Positions 30,551 to 38,153 of a stretch of 64,000 nucleotides of DNA are shown here, piece by piece. The position numbers and the translations under genes are program-made. This stretch comes from Streptomyces sp. NBC_01498 (GTDB lineage: Bacteria; Actinomycetota; Actinomycetes; Streptomycetales; Streptomycetaceae): positions 2,852,001 through 2,916,000 of the forward strand of contig NZ_CP109598.1 in the NCBI RefSeq assembly GCF_036327775.1, in the 5' to 3' direction. The notes beneath the pieces were generated by a model, which was not told the DNA's origin, made no database searches, and worked only from the letters and a program-made list of their open reading frames with translations. Every line of letters starts with the position of its first letter. Position 1 is the stretch's first letter.

Positions 30551-31344
30551 CCAGCCCCGCGAGCGATCGGCAGAGGCGGTGGAAGGATCAGACACCTCCC
30601 GATCAGGCATGGAAGCCGAGGGCGGGCGGAAGCAGGGAGGCTCGGGCGGCTGAGCAGGATCGAGCCGCCGGCAGTCGACTGGCACGCGCGGTCGAGCGGG
30701 GTGGAGGTCGGTACGCGCGCGCGTCCATCGCGCTGCGTCTGTACCGCAGCACCCGTCGCGTCCGTGCCTACCTGCGGTGGTCGCAGGAAGGCCAGACGCG
30801 GGAACGGTACGTCGGCGAGGTTGACGGTGCGACTCGCGCGGCCAATCTGGCACAGGCATGGCAGATGGCTCGTGCCGCCGGTTACGTGACCACCGAGACC
30901 GTTCCCCCTGACTCCTGGGCCACTTCGCCCGCTTCCCGAGCGGTCATGTCCGCCAACAAGGGACGGGACACGAAGCCCGAGAAGCTGCTGCGTTCCGCCC
31001 TCCACAGACGGGGGCTGCGCTATCGCGTGGGGGTGAGACCGGTCTCGGACCTGCGCCGCACAGCCGATGTGGTGTTCACGAAGGCGCGCGTCGCCGTTTT
31101 CGTCGATGGCTGCTACTGGCACGGCTGCCCCGAACATTACCGTCCCGCCAAGAAGGGTGCGGCATTCTGGCAGGAGAAAATCGCTGGTAACAGGGCACGC
31201 GACACCGAAACCAACGAGGCGCTACGCCAGGCCGGTTGGCTGGTCGTCCGTGTGTGGGAACACGAAGACCCGGAGGAGGCGGCGCGTGAAGTGATCGAGG
31301 CCGTCAGATCGAGAAGCGACCTGCCTGCTGTGGATCCCGGTTGA
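30547..31344 (+). CDS. vsr: Very-short-patch-repair (Vsr) type endonuclease with N-terminal extension
   Basis: 265 residues from GTG 30547, overlapping the methylase stop. The Vsr domain occupies about residues 130-245: MSANKGRDTKPEKLLRSALH, catalytic D174 in TADVVF, then DGCYWHGCPEHY (C189, H192, C194, H197: catalytic and zinc residues), and VVRVWEHE. Vsr nicks at T:G mismatches arising from deamination of 5-methylcytosine, so its coupling to a C5 methylase makes sense. E. coli Vsr is about 156 residues; here roughly 120 extra N-terminal residues include a possible small DNA-binding unit (ASIALRLYRSTRRVRAYLRW) and a basic head. Confidence 0.9.
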   Translation: MTSPASDRQRRWKDQTPPDQAWKPRAGGSREARAAEQDRAAGSRLARAVERGGGRYARASIALRLYRSTRRVRAYLRWSQEGQTRERYVGEVDGATRAANLAQAWQMARAAGYVTTETVPPDSWATSPASRAVMSANKGRDTKPEKLLRSALHRRGLRYRVGVRPVSDLRRTADVVFTKARVAVFVDGCYWHGCPEHYRPAKKGAAFWQEKIAGNRARDTETNEALRQAGWLVVRVWEHEDPEEAAREVIEAVRSRSDLPAVDPG

Positions 31345-31359
31345 GTCCGTTGCTCACCG

Positions 31360-31590
31360 ACCACCAGCGAGGCCGGCGACGCCCTGTGGATCGCGGACTA
31401 CGTGACGGCGGGCAAGCCGCGGATCAAGGCCGCGTGGAAGTTCCACCAGTACACGGACACCCCGATCGACACGAACGTCGGCCGGTTCGCCGACGCCGCG
31501 GCCCTGCGGAGCTGGGCCGGGGGCGCCGGCGGCAAGAGCCTGGCGGCGCTCGCCGACGAGGGCTTCCAGGTCAGCGGCGCCGAGGAGTAG
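31360..31590 (+). pseudogene. Duplicated 3' fragment of the GH25 lysozyme gene (right direct repeat)
   Basis: Exact copy of 27917-28147, holding the last 76 codons and stop of the lysozyme in the same orientation. It lacks the catalytic N-terminal half and a start with a ribosome site; a GTG at 31402 opens a 62-codon frame that is unlikely to be a functional protein. It marks the right edge of the R-M island. Confidence 0.92.
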
Positions 31591-31621
31591 GCGGTGTCCG
31601 ACACGGTCCAGAGGGTGCCGG

Positions 31622-32905
31622 TCAGGACTTGGGAGCGACCTTGCTCAGGCCGTTGATGATGCGGTCCATCGCGTCGCCGCCCGTCGGGTCGGTCAGGTTC
31701 GCCAGCATCTTCAGCGTGAACTTCATCAGCAGCGGATGCGTCAGGCCCCGCTGCGTGGCGACCTTCATCACCTTCGGGTTGCCGATCAGCTTCACGAAGG
31801 CCCGGCCCAGCGTGTAGTAGCCGCCGTAGGTGTCCTTGAGGATCTGCGGATAGCGGTGCAGGGCCATCTCGCGCTGCCCCGGTGTCTGCCGGGACTGCGC
31901 CTGCACGATGACCTCGGCCGCGATCTGGCCGGACTCCATGGCGTACGCGATGCCCTCGCCGTTGAACGGGTTGACCAGCCCGCCCGCGTCGCCGACCAGC
32001 AGCAGGCCCTTGGTGTAGTGCGGCTTGCGGTTGAAGGCCATCGGGAGGGCGGCCCCCCGGATCGGCGTCGTCATGTTGTCGGGGGTGTAGCCCCAGTCCT
32101 CCGGCATCGAGGCGCACCACGCCTTGAGCACCTCGCGCCAGTCCAGCTCCTTGAAGGCGGACGACGAGTTGAGGATGCCGAGGCCCACGTTGGAGGTGCC
32201 GTCGCCCATGCCGAAGATCCAGCCGTAGCCGGGCAGCAGCCGGTCCTCGGTACCGCGCCGGTCCCACAGCTCCAGCCACGACTCCAGGTAGTCGTCGTCG
32301 TGCCGGGGCGAGGTGAAGTACGTACGGACGGCGACGCCCATCGGCCGGTCCTCGCGCCGGTGCAGCCCCATCGCGAGCGACAGCCGCGTGGAGTTGCCGT
32401 CGGCGGCGACGACCAGCGGGGCGTGGAAGGTGACGGGCGTCTTCTCCTCGCCCATCCGGGCGTTGACGCCGGTGATCCGGCCGGTGCGCGGGTCCACGAT
32501 CGGCGCGCCGACGTTGCAGCGCTCGTGCAGCCGGGCCCCGGCCTTCTGCGCCTGCCGGGCCAGCTGCTCGTCGAAGTCGTCGCGCTTGCGGACGAGTCCG
32601 TAGTCCGGGTAGCTGGCCAGATCGGGCCAGTCGAGCTGGAGCCGTACGCCGCCGCCGATGATCCGCAGGCCCTTGTTGCGCAGCCAGCCGGCCTCCTCGG
32701 AGATGTCGATGCCCATCCCGACGAGCTGCTTGGTGGCGCGCGGGGTCAGACCGTCGCCGCACACCTTCTCGCGCGGGAACGCGGTCTTCTCCAGGAGCAG
32801 GACGTCCAGTCCCGCCTTGGCCAGGTGGTACGCCGTGGTGGAGCCGGCCGGGCCCGCCCCCACGACGATGACGTCCGCGGTGTGTTCGGAGCGGGGCTCG
32901 GTCAC
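31622..32905 (-). CDS. Geranylgeranyl reductase family flavoprotein, probable menaquinone side-chain reductase
   Basis: 427 residues from GTG 32905. The dinucleotide-binding start VIVVGAGPAGSTTAYHLAKA is followed by FPREKVCGDGLTPRATKQL (the reductase-family signature) and LLVGDAGGLVNPFNGEGIAYAMES (FAD-binding motif). Such enzymes saturate isoprene units; the mycobacterial relative MenJ reduces the menaquinone side chain, and streptomycetes make partly saturated menaquinones. Its position one gene from the menaquinone methylase supports that role. Confidence 0.85.
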   Translation of the reverse strand: MTEPRSEHTADVIVVGAGPAGSTTAYHLAKAGLDVLLLEKTAFPREKVCGDGLTPRATKQLVGMGIDISEEAGWLRNKGLRIIGGGVRLQLDWPDLASYPDYGLVRKRDDFDEQLARQAQKAGARLHERCNVGAPIVDPRTGRITGVNARMGEEKTPVTFHAPLVVAADGNSTRLSLAMGLHRREDRPMGVAVRTYFTSPRHDDDYLESWLELWDRRGTEDRLLPGYGWIFGMGDGTSNVGLGILNSSSAFKELDWREVLKAWCASMPEDWGYTPDNMTTPIRGAALPMAFNRKPHYTKGLLLVGDAGGLVNPFNGEGIAYAMESGQIAAEVIVQAQSRQTPGQREMALHRYPQILKDTYGGYYTLGRAFVKLIGNPKVMKVATQRGLTHPLLMKFTLKMLANLTDPTGGDAMDRIINGLSKVAPKS

Positions 32906-33213
32906 GGCGGGATCTCCCGAAGACTCGTGGGACTCGGCTGGCGGGTCCGGTCGTGGCGTACCGACGGCGGTGAATGTTCGGCACTGGACAGATACAGGTA
33001 CGGACGCAGATGCAGATGTAGGTGCGGAAGCAGTCTAGGGGTGGGCCCCGGACGACGAGTTGAAGGGCTCTCCCGGCGGGCGATGTCCCCCGGAACTCGG
33101 TGACCGGACCGACCCGGCCCGGGGGCGGGGCGGGTCCGGCCGCGCCACGCCCACTCGGCGCGAGCCCGGCCCGGTCCCGTTCGTTCGTACGGTTCCGGCC
33201 GGCCCGCCCGTGC

Positions 33214-33915
33214 TCAGACCTCGGCGGGCCTGGTCCCCCGGTGCAGGGCCACCACGCCGCCGGTCAGGTTCCGCCACGCGACCTTCGTCCAGCCGGCCTT
33301 CTGGAGCAGCCCGGCGAGGCCCGGCTGGTCGGGCCAGGCGCGGATGGACTCGGCGAGGTACACGTACGCGTCCGGGTTGGAGGACACGGCCCGCGCCGTG
33401 GGCGGCAGCGCGCGCATCAGGTACTCGGTGTAGACGGTCCGGAAGGGCTCCCAGGTCGGCTGCGAGAACTCACAGATCACGACCTTCCCGCCCGGCTTGG
33501 TCACCCGGTACAGCTCACGCAGCGCGCTGTCCGTGTCCTGCACGTTGCGCAGCCCGAAGGAGATGGTGACGGAGTCGAAGACACCGTCCCGGAAGGGGAG
33601 TTTCGTCGCGTCCCCGGCGGTCAGCGGCAGCCAGGGGTACCGCTTCCTGCCCTCCCGGAGCATGCCCAGCGAGAAGTCGCACGGCACGACGTAGGCGCCG
33701 GTGGCGGCGAACGGCAGGGACGAGGTGGCCGTCCCGGCGGCGAGGTCGAGGATCTTCTGCGCGGGGCGTGCGCCGACCGCCTTGGCGACCTCCCTGCGCC
33801 AGAGCCGGTCCAGCCCGAGGGAGATCACGTCGTTGGTGAGGTCGTAGTTCGCCGCCACGCCGTCGAACATCGCGGCGACTTCGTGCGGCTGCTTGTCCAG
33901 AGAGGCTCGGGTCAC
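33214..33915 (-). CDS. menG: Demethylmenaquinone methyltransferase
   Basis: 233 residues from GTG 33915 ([19 protein letters not shown], the usual family start); an in-frame ATG at 33927 is possible, and neither start has a well-spaced ribosome site. SAM-binding motif [12 protein letters not shown], then [20 protein letters not shown], typical of UbiE/MenG. It methylates demethylmenaquinone to menaquinone, the last step of both classical and futalosine routes. Confidence 0.92.
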   Translation of the reverse strand: MTRASLDKQPHEVAAMFDGVAANYDLTNDVISLGLDRLWRREVAKAVGARPAQKILDLAAGTATSSLPFAATGAYVVPCDFSLGMLREGRKRYPWLPLTAGDATKLPFRDGVFDSVTISFGLRNVQDTDSALRELYRVTKPGGKVVICEFSQPTWEPFRTVYTEYLMRALPPTARAVSSNPDAYVYLAESIRAWPDQPGLAGLLQKAGWTKVAWRNLTGGVVALHRGTRPAEV

Positions 33916-33945
33916 CCTTCCATTCAAGCAGCCCCGCCGTACGCG

Positions 33946-34878
33946 TCAGTGGGGGCGGTCCCCGGCGATGGCGACACGTTCGGCGACCCGGCGGTGCGGG
34001 GCGTAGTCGTTGACCGCGTAGTGCTGGGTGGCCCGGTTGTCCCAGAACGCGACATCGCCGGCGCGCCAGGCGAACCGCACCTGGAACTCGGGGGCGTGCG
34101 CCTGCTGGAAGAGCAGCCGCAGCAGCCGGTCGCTCTCCTCCCGCGCGAAGCCCACGATCCGGGTGGTGAACGAGGCGTTGACGAAGATCGTCCGGCGGCC
34201 GGTGACCGGGTGGCGGCGCACCACCGGGTGCTCGACGGGCGGGAACCGCTCCTGGTGCGCCGCGAGCCGCTCCGGCGGGTAGAAGCGGGAGAAGCCGGGG
34301 ATGAAGTCGTGCACCGCCCGCGCTCCCTCGATGCGCTCCTTCACGTCCCGGGGGAGGTTGTCGTACGCGGCGGCCATGTCCGCCCACAGGGTGTCGCCGC
34401 CCGTCGGCGGGACCTCGCGCAGATGGAGGACCGCGCCGAGGGCGGGGCGCTCGCGGAAGGTGACGTCGGCGTGCCAGACGTTCTCGAAGGTGGGGACGGC
34501 GGTCCGGTCGAGCCGGGCGACCTGCGGGTCGTCGCCGGTGGCGAGCAGCGGGTTGGTCTCCAGCTCGCCCCAGTGCCCGGCGAACGCCCGCTGCTGCCGC
34601 GAGGTCAGGTGCTGGTCACGGAAGAACAGCACCTTCCACTCCAGCAGCGCCCGGTCCAGCTCGGCGCGTACGGCCGCCTCCAGCGGGCGGGTCAGGTCGA
34701 CGCCGTGGATCTCGGCGCCGATGACCCGGCCGAGCGGGACCAGGCGGAAGCGCTCGTACGGGCGGTCGGTCCAGCCCTCCGGGACACGGCGCAGCTCGCG
34801 CGGGCCCTCGTACAGCCCGTCGGCGGGGATGCGGTGTTCGCGCAGGGCCGGGGCGGGGGGTGTCGTGGTGGTCGTCAT
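33946..34878 (-). CDS. TauD/TfdA family Fe(II)/2-oxoglutarate dioxygenase
   Basis: 310 residues. Iron ligands H136 and D138 (WHADVTF) and H286 (TQHYAVNDY), with the oxoglutarate-binding Arg following in YAPHRR. Related enzymes release sulfite from taurine or alkyl sulfonates or sulfates. It sits just downstream of the wreck of a sulfonate-type ABC transporter on the same strand and probably belonged to the same sulfur-scavenging operon. The enzyme itself looks intact. Exact substrate not determinable. Confidence 0.85.
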   Translation of the reverse strand: MTTTTTPPAPALREHRIPADGLYEGPRELRRVPEGWTDRPYERFRLVPLGRVIGAEIHGVDLTRPLEAAVRAELDRALLEWKVLFFRDQHLTSRQQRAFAGHWGELETNPLLATGDDPQVARLDRTAVPTFENVWHADVTFRERPALGAVLHLREVPPTGGDTLWADMAAAYDNLPRDVKERIEGARAVHDFIPGFSRFYPPERLAAHQERFPPVEHPVVRRHPVTGRRTIFVNASFTTRIVGFAREESDRLLRLLFQQAHAPEFQVRFAWRAGDVAFWDNRATQHYAVNDYAPHRRVAERVAIAGDRPH

Positions 34879-34917
34879 GGTTCTCCTCCTCCGGTGGGGC
34901 GGATGTGGCTGGTCGGC

Positions 34918-35276
34918 TCAGCGGGCCGCGTGACGCACCGCTGTGCCGATCTCGGCGCGCAGGGCGGCGTACGCGGGCAGGCCGCGTAGTTCGTCGGGGT
35001 CCGCGCCGGTGCGGGGCAGGTCGATCGGGATGTCCAGGGCGACCGTTCCCGGGCGGTTGGTGAGGACGATCGCCCGGGTGCCGAGGAAGACCGCCTCGTC
35101 CACGCTGTGGGTGACGAAGACCGAGGTGGTCCCGGCCTCGGCGCTCACCGTGCGCAGGTCCTCCTGGAGTCGTTCCCGGGTCAGGGACGTCGAGCGCGGC
35201 GAACGGCTCGTCCAGCAGCAGGAGCCGCTTGCCGCCCGCCAGGGCGCGGGCGATGGCGACGCGCTGCTGCTGACCG
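34918..35276 (-). pseudogene. 3' remnant of an ABC transporter ATPase (SsuB/TauB type), frameshifted
   Basis: Read backward from 35276, one frame gives GQQQRVAIARALAGGKRLLL then the Walker B LLLDEPFAALD; after an apparent one-base insertion near 35185-35190 a second frame continues LTRERLQEDLRTVSAEAG, FVTHSVDEAVFLGTRAIVLT and ends at 34918. These are the signature-to-D-loop and H-loop parts of a nitrate/sulfonate/taurine importer ATPase. The Walker A half is missing, removed by the deletion that joins this piece to the permease fragment. Confidence 0.85.
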
Positions 35277-35507
35277 CGAGGGCACCAGCACCGGCGGCCA
35301 CAGCTGGAGGGCGGTCACCAGTTGCCAGGCGCCGAGGAGGACGGCGAGCGCGACGACGCGCAGTCCGGTGCGGCGCAGCCGGGCGGCGCGTTCGGGACGG
35401 TGGCGGCGCTCCCCGGCCGAGGGGCCCGGTGTCAGGGGGGTGGCGGGGTCGGGGGGTCCGTTCCCGTAAGGACGGAGAGGTCGGCATGGAGGGGTCTCCG
35501 GAGTCAT
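35277..35507 (-). pseudogene. 5' remnant of an ABC transporter permease (SsuC/TauC type)
   Basis: From ATG 35507 comes a polar head, then TGLRVVALAVLLGAWQLVTA and LQLWPPVLVPS, the first helix and following loop of sulfonate-type permeases. Homology stops at about 35280, where sequence switches out of frame to the ATPase remnant. Roughly the rest of the permease and half of the ATPase are gone. Confidence 0.75.
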
Positions 35508-35659
35508 GGAGCGTCGCCGGACCTGCGGGCAGGCCGGAAGAAGGAGAAGCGCGAGGGGCGCCGGGGGCGCGGACCGGAGACGCGGAAGGCGCGAGGAACG
35601 TGGTTACCGGGGACGCGCGCGGGCACTGCGCGGGCATCGCCGAGGATGCCGCGGCAGGC

Positions 35660-35728
35660 TCAACAGCAAGCGCTGGAAACGCGGCAGAGATCGATGGGGA
35701 GGCACTCCACCAGAAAACGATCCGTCAC
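35660..35728 (-). CDS. Cys-rich putative leader peptide upstream of the decayed sulfur transporter
   Basis: 22-residue frame from GTG 35728 to TGA 35662-35660 that ends IDLCRVSSACC. The (H/I)(V/I)DLxRVxSxxC pattern is that of the small streptomycete open frames annotated as putative leader peptides, found before sulfur and amino-acid genes. Four Cys codons, two of them the last codons before the stop, suit cysteine-sensing attenuation. TAGAAC lies seven bases upstream of the GTG, suggesting a leaderless start. A 6-bp stem (35633-35638 with 35645-35650) follows about ten bases after the stop. Confidence 0.7.
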   Translation of the reverse strand: MTDRFLVECLPIDLCRVSSACC

Positions 35729-36146
35729 GGGCGCTGTTCTAGCACAGCGCTTCGCGGGGGCACCAGGGCGCCGCCAGGGAGTGAGACGCGCCCGGACAGG
35801 GGGGTTGACCCGCCGCACCGCCCTTGAACTGGTCAAGCCGTTGCGGCACGGGCGTGGGCGAGCCGGGCGGACAACCCCGATGTCCACGCCAGGGCCGTGG
35901 TCGTCCGCACCTGCGTGGCCGAACGCCGCCGCACCGTACGCGATCCGCTCGCCCACCACCGCGACGCGCCCCCTTCGCGGCCAGTCCCGCACCGGGCGCG
36001 GGCCCCCGGGTCGTACCGCTCTCACCGCTCGCCGGACTCCCGCCCCGGGCACGGGCGGTGGTCGTCCCGCGCCACGGGGCGCCGCCTGGAGGGCTCGTCG
36101 CACGCCGTGAGCCCCGGGACGCCGTCGAGCCGGCGAGGAGCCGGCG
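35729..36146. other. Intergenic region, no gene recognised
   Basis: 418 bases between the leader peptide and the amidohydrolase-like gene. No frame resembles a known protein; it may contain degraded DNA from the same sulfur locus. The promoter for the leader transcript is at its lower edge. Confidence 0.4.
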
Positions 36147-36797
36147 TCAGCGGGCGCGGTGCACGAGCCGCCCCGCGAGCACCGTCGCCACGCAGGTCCC
36201 CGCCCCGCCCGCGTACAGGGCCGTCTCGTCGGGCACGTCGAAGACCGCGAAGTCCGCGCGTCCTCCCGGGGTGAGCGGTCCGTGCGCCGTACGGGCCAGA
36301 TCGCCGCCCGCCGCGAAGGGGTCCAGGTCCGGCGGGCCCGTGGGCAGGCCCGGGGCGCGGACCGGGATCAGCCCCGACCGGGAGACGGCCGTCCGCAGCG
36401 CCGCGTCGTCCGCGTCGAAGGGGCCGGCCAGGTGCGTGGTGCCGTGCCGCAGCATCCGCTGGAGCCCGCGCCGGACGCTGCCGGCCCGCCGGGTCGCGTC
36501 CATCGTGGCCGTGAGCCGTGCGAACTCCTCGCCCCACAGCGGGAGTTCGCCCAGTTCGCCGGCCTCGCGGGGGTCCGGGTGGTAGCAGCGGGTGAGCAGT
36601 TCGCGGGCCCGGTCCTGGCGCAGTCCGGGCGTGAGGAGGCCGGGCCAGCGGCGGACCCGGGCGGCCGGGTGCGCGGCGAGGACCTCGTCGTACGGGCCGA
36701 GGGCCGCGATCCGGTCGCCGTCCACCGCGACCGCACCGTCCGCGACGGCCGCCGCGCCGACCGGCAGGACCAGTGGCGCGGCGTGGATCGTCAGCAC
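36147..36797 (-). CDS. Imidazolonepropionase-like composite-domain protein
   Basis: 216 residues from GTG 36797. The first 60 residues (VADGAVAVDGDRIAALGPYD) and the last 60 (GPLTPGGRADFAVFDVPDE, AGTCVATVLAGRLVHRAR) correspond to the two halves of the small beta domain of amidohydrolases such as imidazolonepropionase. The metal-binding barrel between them is replaced by about 90 helical residues with no HxH motif, so a hydrolase of the usual kind is unlikely. It starts 22 bases after the mqnC stop on the same strand, so the two are probably cotranscribed. Role unknown. Confidence 0.75.
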   Translation of the reverse strand: MLTIHAAPLVLPVGAAAVADGAVAVDGDRIAALGPYDEVLAAHPAARVRRWPGLLTPGLRQDRARELLTRCYHPDPREAGELGELPLWGEEFARLTATMDATRRAGSVRRGLQRMLRHGTTHLAGPFDADDAALRTAVSRSGLIPVRAPGLPTGPPDLDPFAAGGDLARTAHGPLTPGGRADFAVFDVPDETALYAGGAGTCVATVLAGRLVHRAR

Positions 36798-36819
36798 GGG
36801 GTGGCTCGTTACGGGGCGG

Positions 36820-38019
36820 CTAGTTGGCGTCGAGCAGCTTGAGTTCCGGGTGCGCCGTGCCGCCCGCGATCGCCGTGGAGGAGATGTGCGAGACGACGCG
36901 CCGGTCCACCGGGTCGTCCGCCGGGTCGTCGTGCACGACGATGTGCTCGTACGTCGTGGTCCGCTGCGCGGGCACCCGGCCCGACTTGCGGATCAGGTCG
37001 ATGATCTCCAGCCGGTTGGAGCGGTGCTTCGCCCCCGCCGACGAGACGACGTTCTCCTCCAGCATGATCGAGCCGAGGTCGTCGGCGCCGTAGTGCAGGG
37101 ACAGCTGGCCGACCTCCTTGCCGGTGGTGAGCCAGGAACCCTGGATGTGGGCGACGTTGTCGAGGAAGAGCCGGGCGATGGCGATCATCCGCAGATACTC
37201 GAAGAGCGTGGCCTGCGTCTGCCCCTTCAGCTTGTTGTTCTCCGGCTGGTAGGTGTACGGGATGAACGCCCGGAAGCCGCCCGTCCGGTCCTGTGTGTCA
37301 CGGATCATCCGCAGGTGCTCGATCCGCTCGGCGTTGGTCTCGCCGGTGCCCATGAGCATCGTGGACGTCGACTCGACGCCCAGTCCGTGCGCGGTCTCCA
37401 TGATCTCCAGCCACCGCTCGCCGGACTCCTTCAGCGGCGCGATCGCCTTGCGCGGCCGGGCGGGCAGCAGCTCGGCGCCGGCGCCCGCGAACGAGTCGAG
37501 CCCCGCCGCGTGGATCCGGCGGATCGCCTCCTCCACGGAGACGTCCGAGATCCGGGCCATGTGCTCGACCTCGGACGCGCCGAGGGAGTGGATGACCAGC
37601 TGCGGGAAGGCGGCCTTGATGGCGCCGAAGTGCTCCTCGTAGTACTCCACACCGAAGTCGGGGTGGTGGCCGCCCTGGAACATGATCTGGGTGCCGCCGA
37701 GTTCGACGGTCTCCGCGCAGCGGCGCAGGATGTCGTCGAGGTCGCGGGTCCAGCCCTTGTCGGTGTCCTTGGGGGCCGCGTAGAAGGCGCAGAACTTGCA
37801 GGCCGTCACGCAGACGTTGGTGTAGTTGATGTTCCGCTCGATGATGTACGTCGCGATGTGCTCCGTACCGGCGTAACGCCGGCGGCGCGCCCGGTCGGCG
37901 GCGGCGCCGAGCGCGTGGAGGGGGGCCGACCGGTAGAGGTCGAGCGCCTCTTCGGGGGTGATCCGGCCACCCTCGGCAGCACGGTCGAGCACAGACTGCT
38001 GGTCGGCCTTCTCGGTCAC
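36820..38019 (-). CDS. mqnC: Cyclic dehypoxanthine futalosine synthase (radical SAM)
   Basis: 399 residues from GTG 38019, with AAAGGTGA upstream. Radical-SAM cluster CVTACKFC (C70, C74, C77) follows NINYTNV. It cyclises dehypoxanthine futalosine in the futalosine menaquinone pathway. Distinguished from MqnE by YPxxP-less N-terminus, KDTDKGWTRDLDD and GGHHPDFGVEYYE. Partners mqnA and mqnE lie at 39.9 and 44.5 kb. Confidence 0.94.
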   Translation of the reverse strand: MTEKADQQSVLDRAAEGGRITPEEALDLYRSAPLHALGAAADRARRRRYAGTEHIATYIIERNINYTNVCVTACKFCAFYAAPKDTDKGWTRDLDDILRRCAETVELGGTQIMFQGGHHPDFGVEYYEEHFGAIKAAFPQLVIHSLGASEVEHMARISDVSVEEAIRRIHAAGLDSFAGAGAELLPARPRKAIAPLKESGERWLEIMETAHGLGVESTSTMLMGTGETNAERIEHLRMIRDTQDRTGGFRAFIPYTYQPENNKLKGQTQATLFEYLRMIAIARLFLDNVAHIQGSWLTTGKEVGQLSLHYGADDLGSIMLEENVVSSAGAKHRSNRLEIIDLIRKSGRVPAQRTTTYEHIVVHDDPADDPVDRRVVSHISSTAIAGGTAHPELKLLDAN

Positions 38020-38153
38020 CGGGGCGTCACCTTTCGGCGGTGTATCAGTGGATCTACGGTCCGATCCAGCGTACGCCAGGGGCCCGCGCGCTCCGGGTGG
38101 CGGGCTGGCGGGGTGGCGGGGGTGGCGTGCGGCGGCGGCCGGACGCGTACGGC

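Larger units (their letters stand above)
28148..31359. mobile_element. Restriction-modification island inserted with long target duplication
   Basis: 3212 bp between two 231-bp direct repeats made of the lysozyme 3' end. It contains exactly three genes: GIY-YIG endonuclease (-), C5-cytosine methylase (+) and Vsr-type nuclease (+). No integrase, transposase, inverted repeats or tRNA are present. Parts (28600-28850) are visibly less GC-rich than the host DNA. The layout matches what has been described for R-M gene complexes as insertion with long target duplication. Confidence 0.85.

Noticed and set aside
28148..31359. Island as an integrase-dependent element with att sites
   Set aside because: No integrase or excisionase gene, no tRNA, and the 231-bp repeats are far longer than typical att cores.
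31402..31590. 62-codon frame in the right repeat as a functional gene
   Set aside because: It is only the 3' end of the lysozyme, without catalytic residues, start context or ribosome site.
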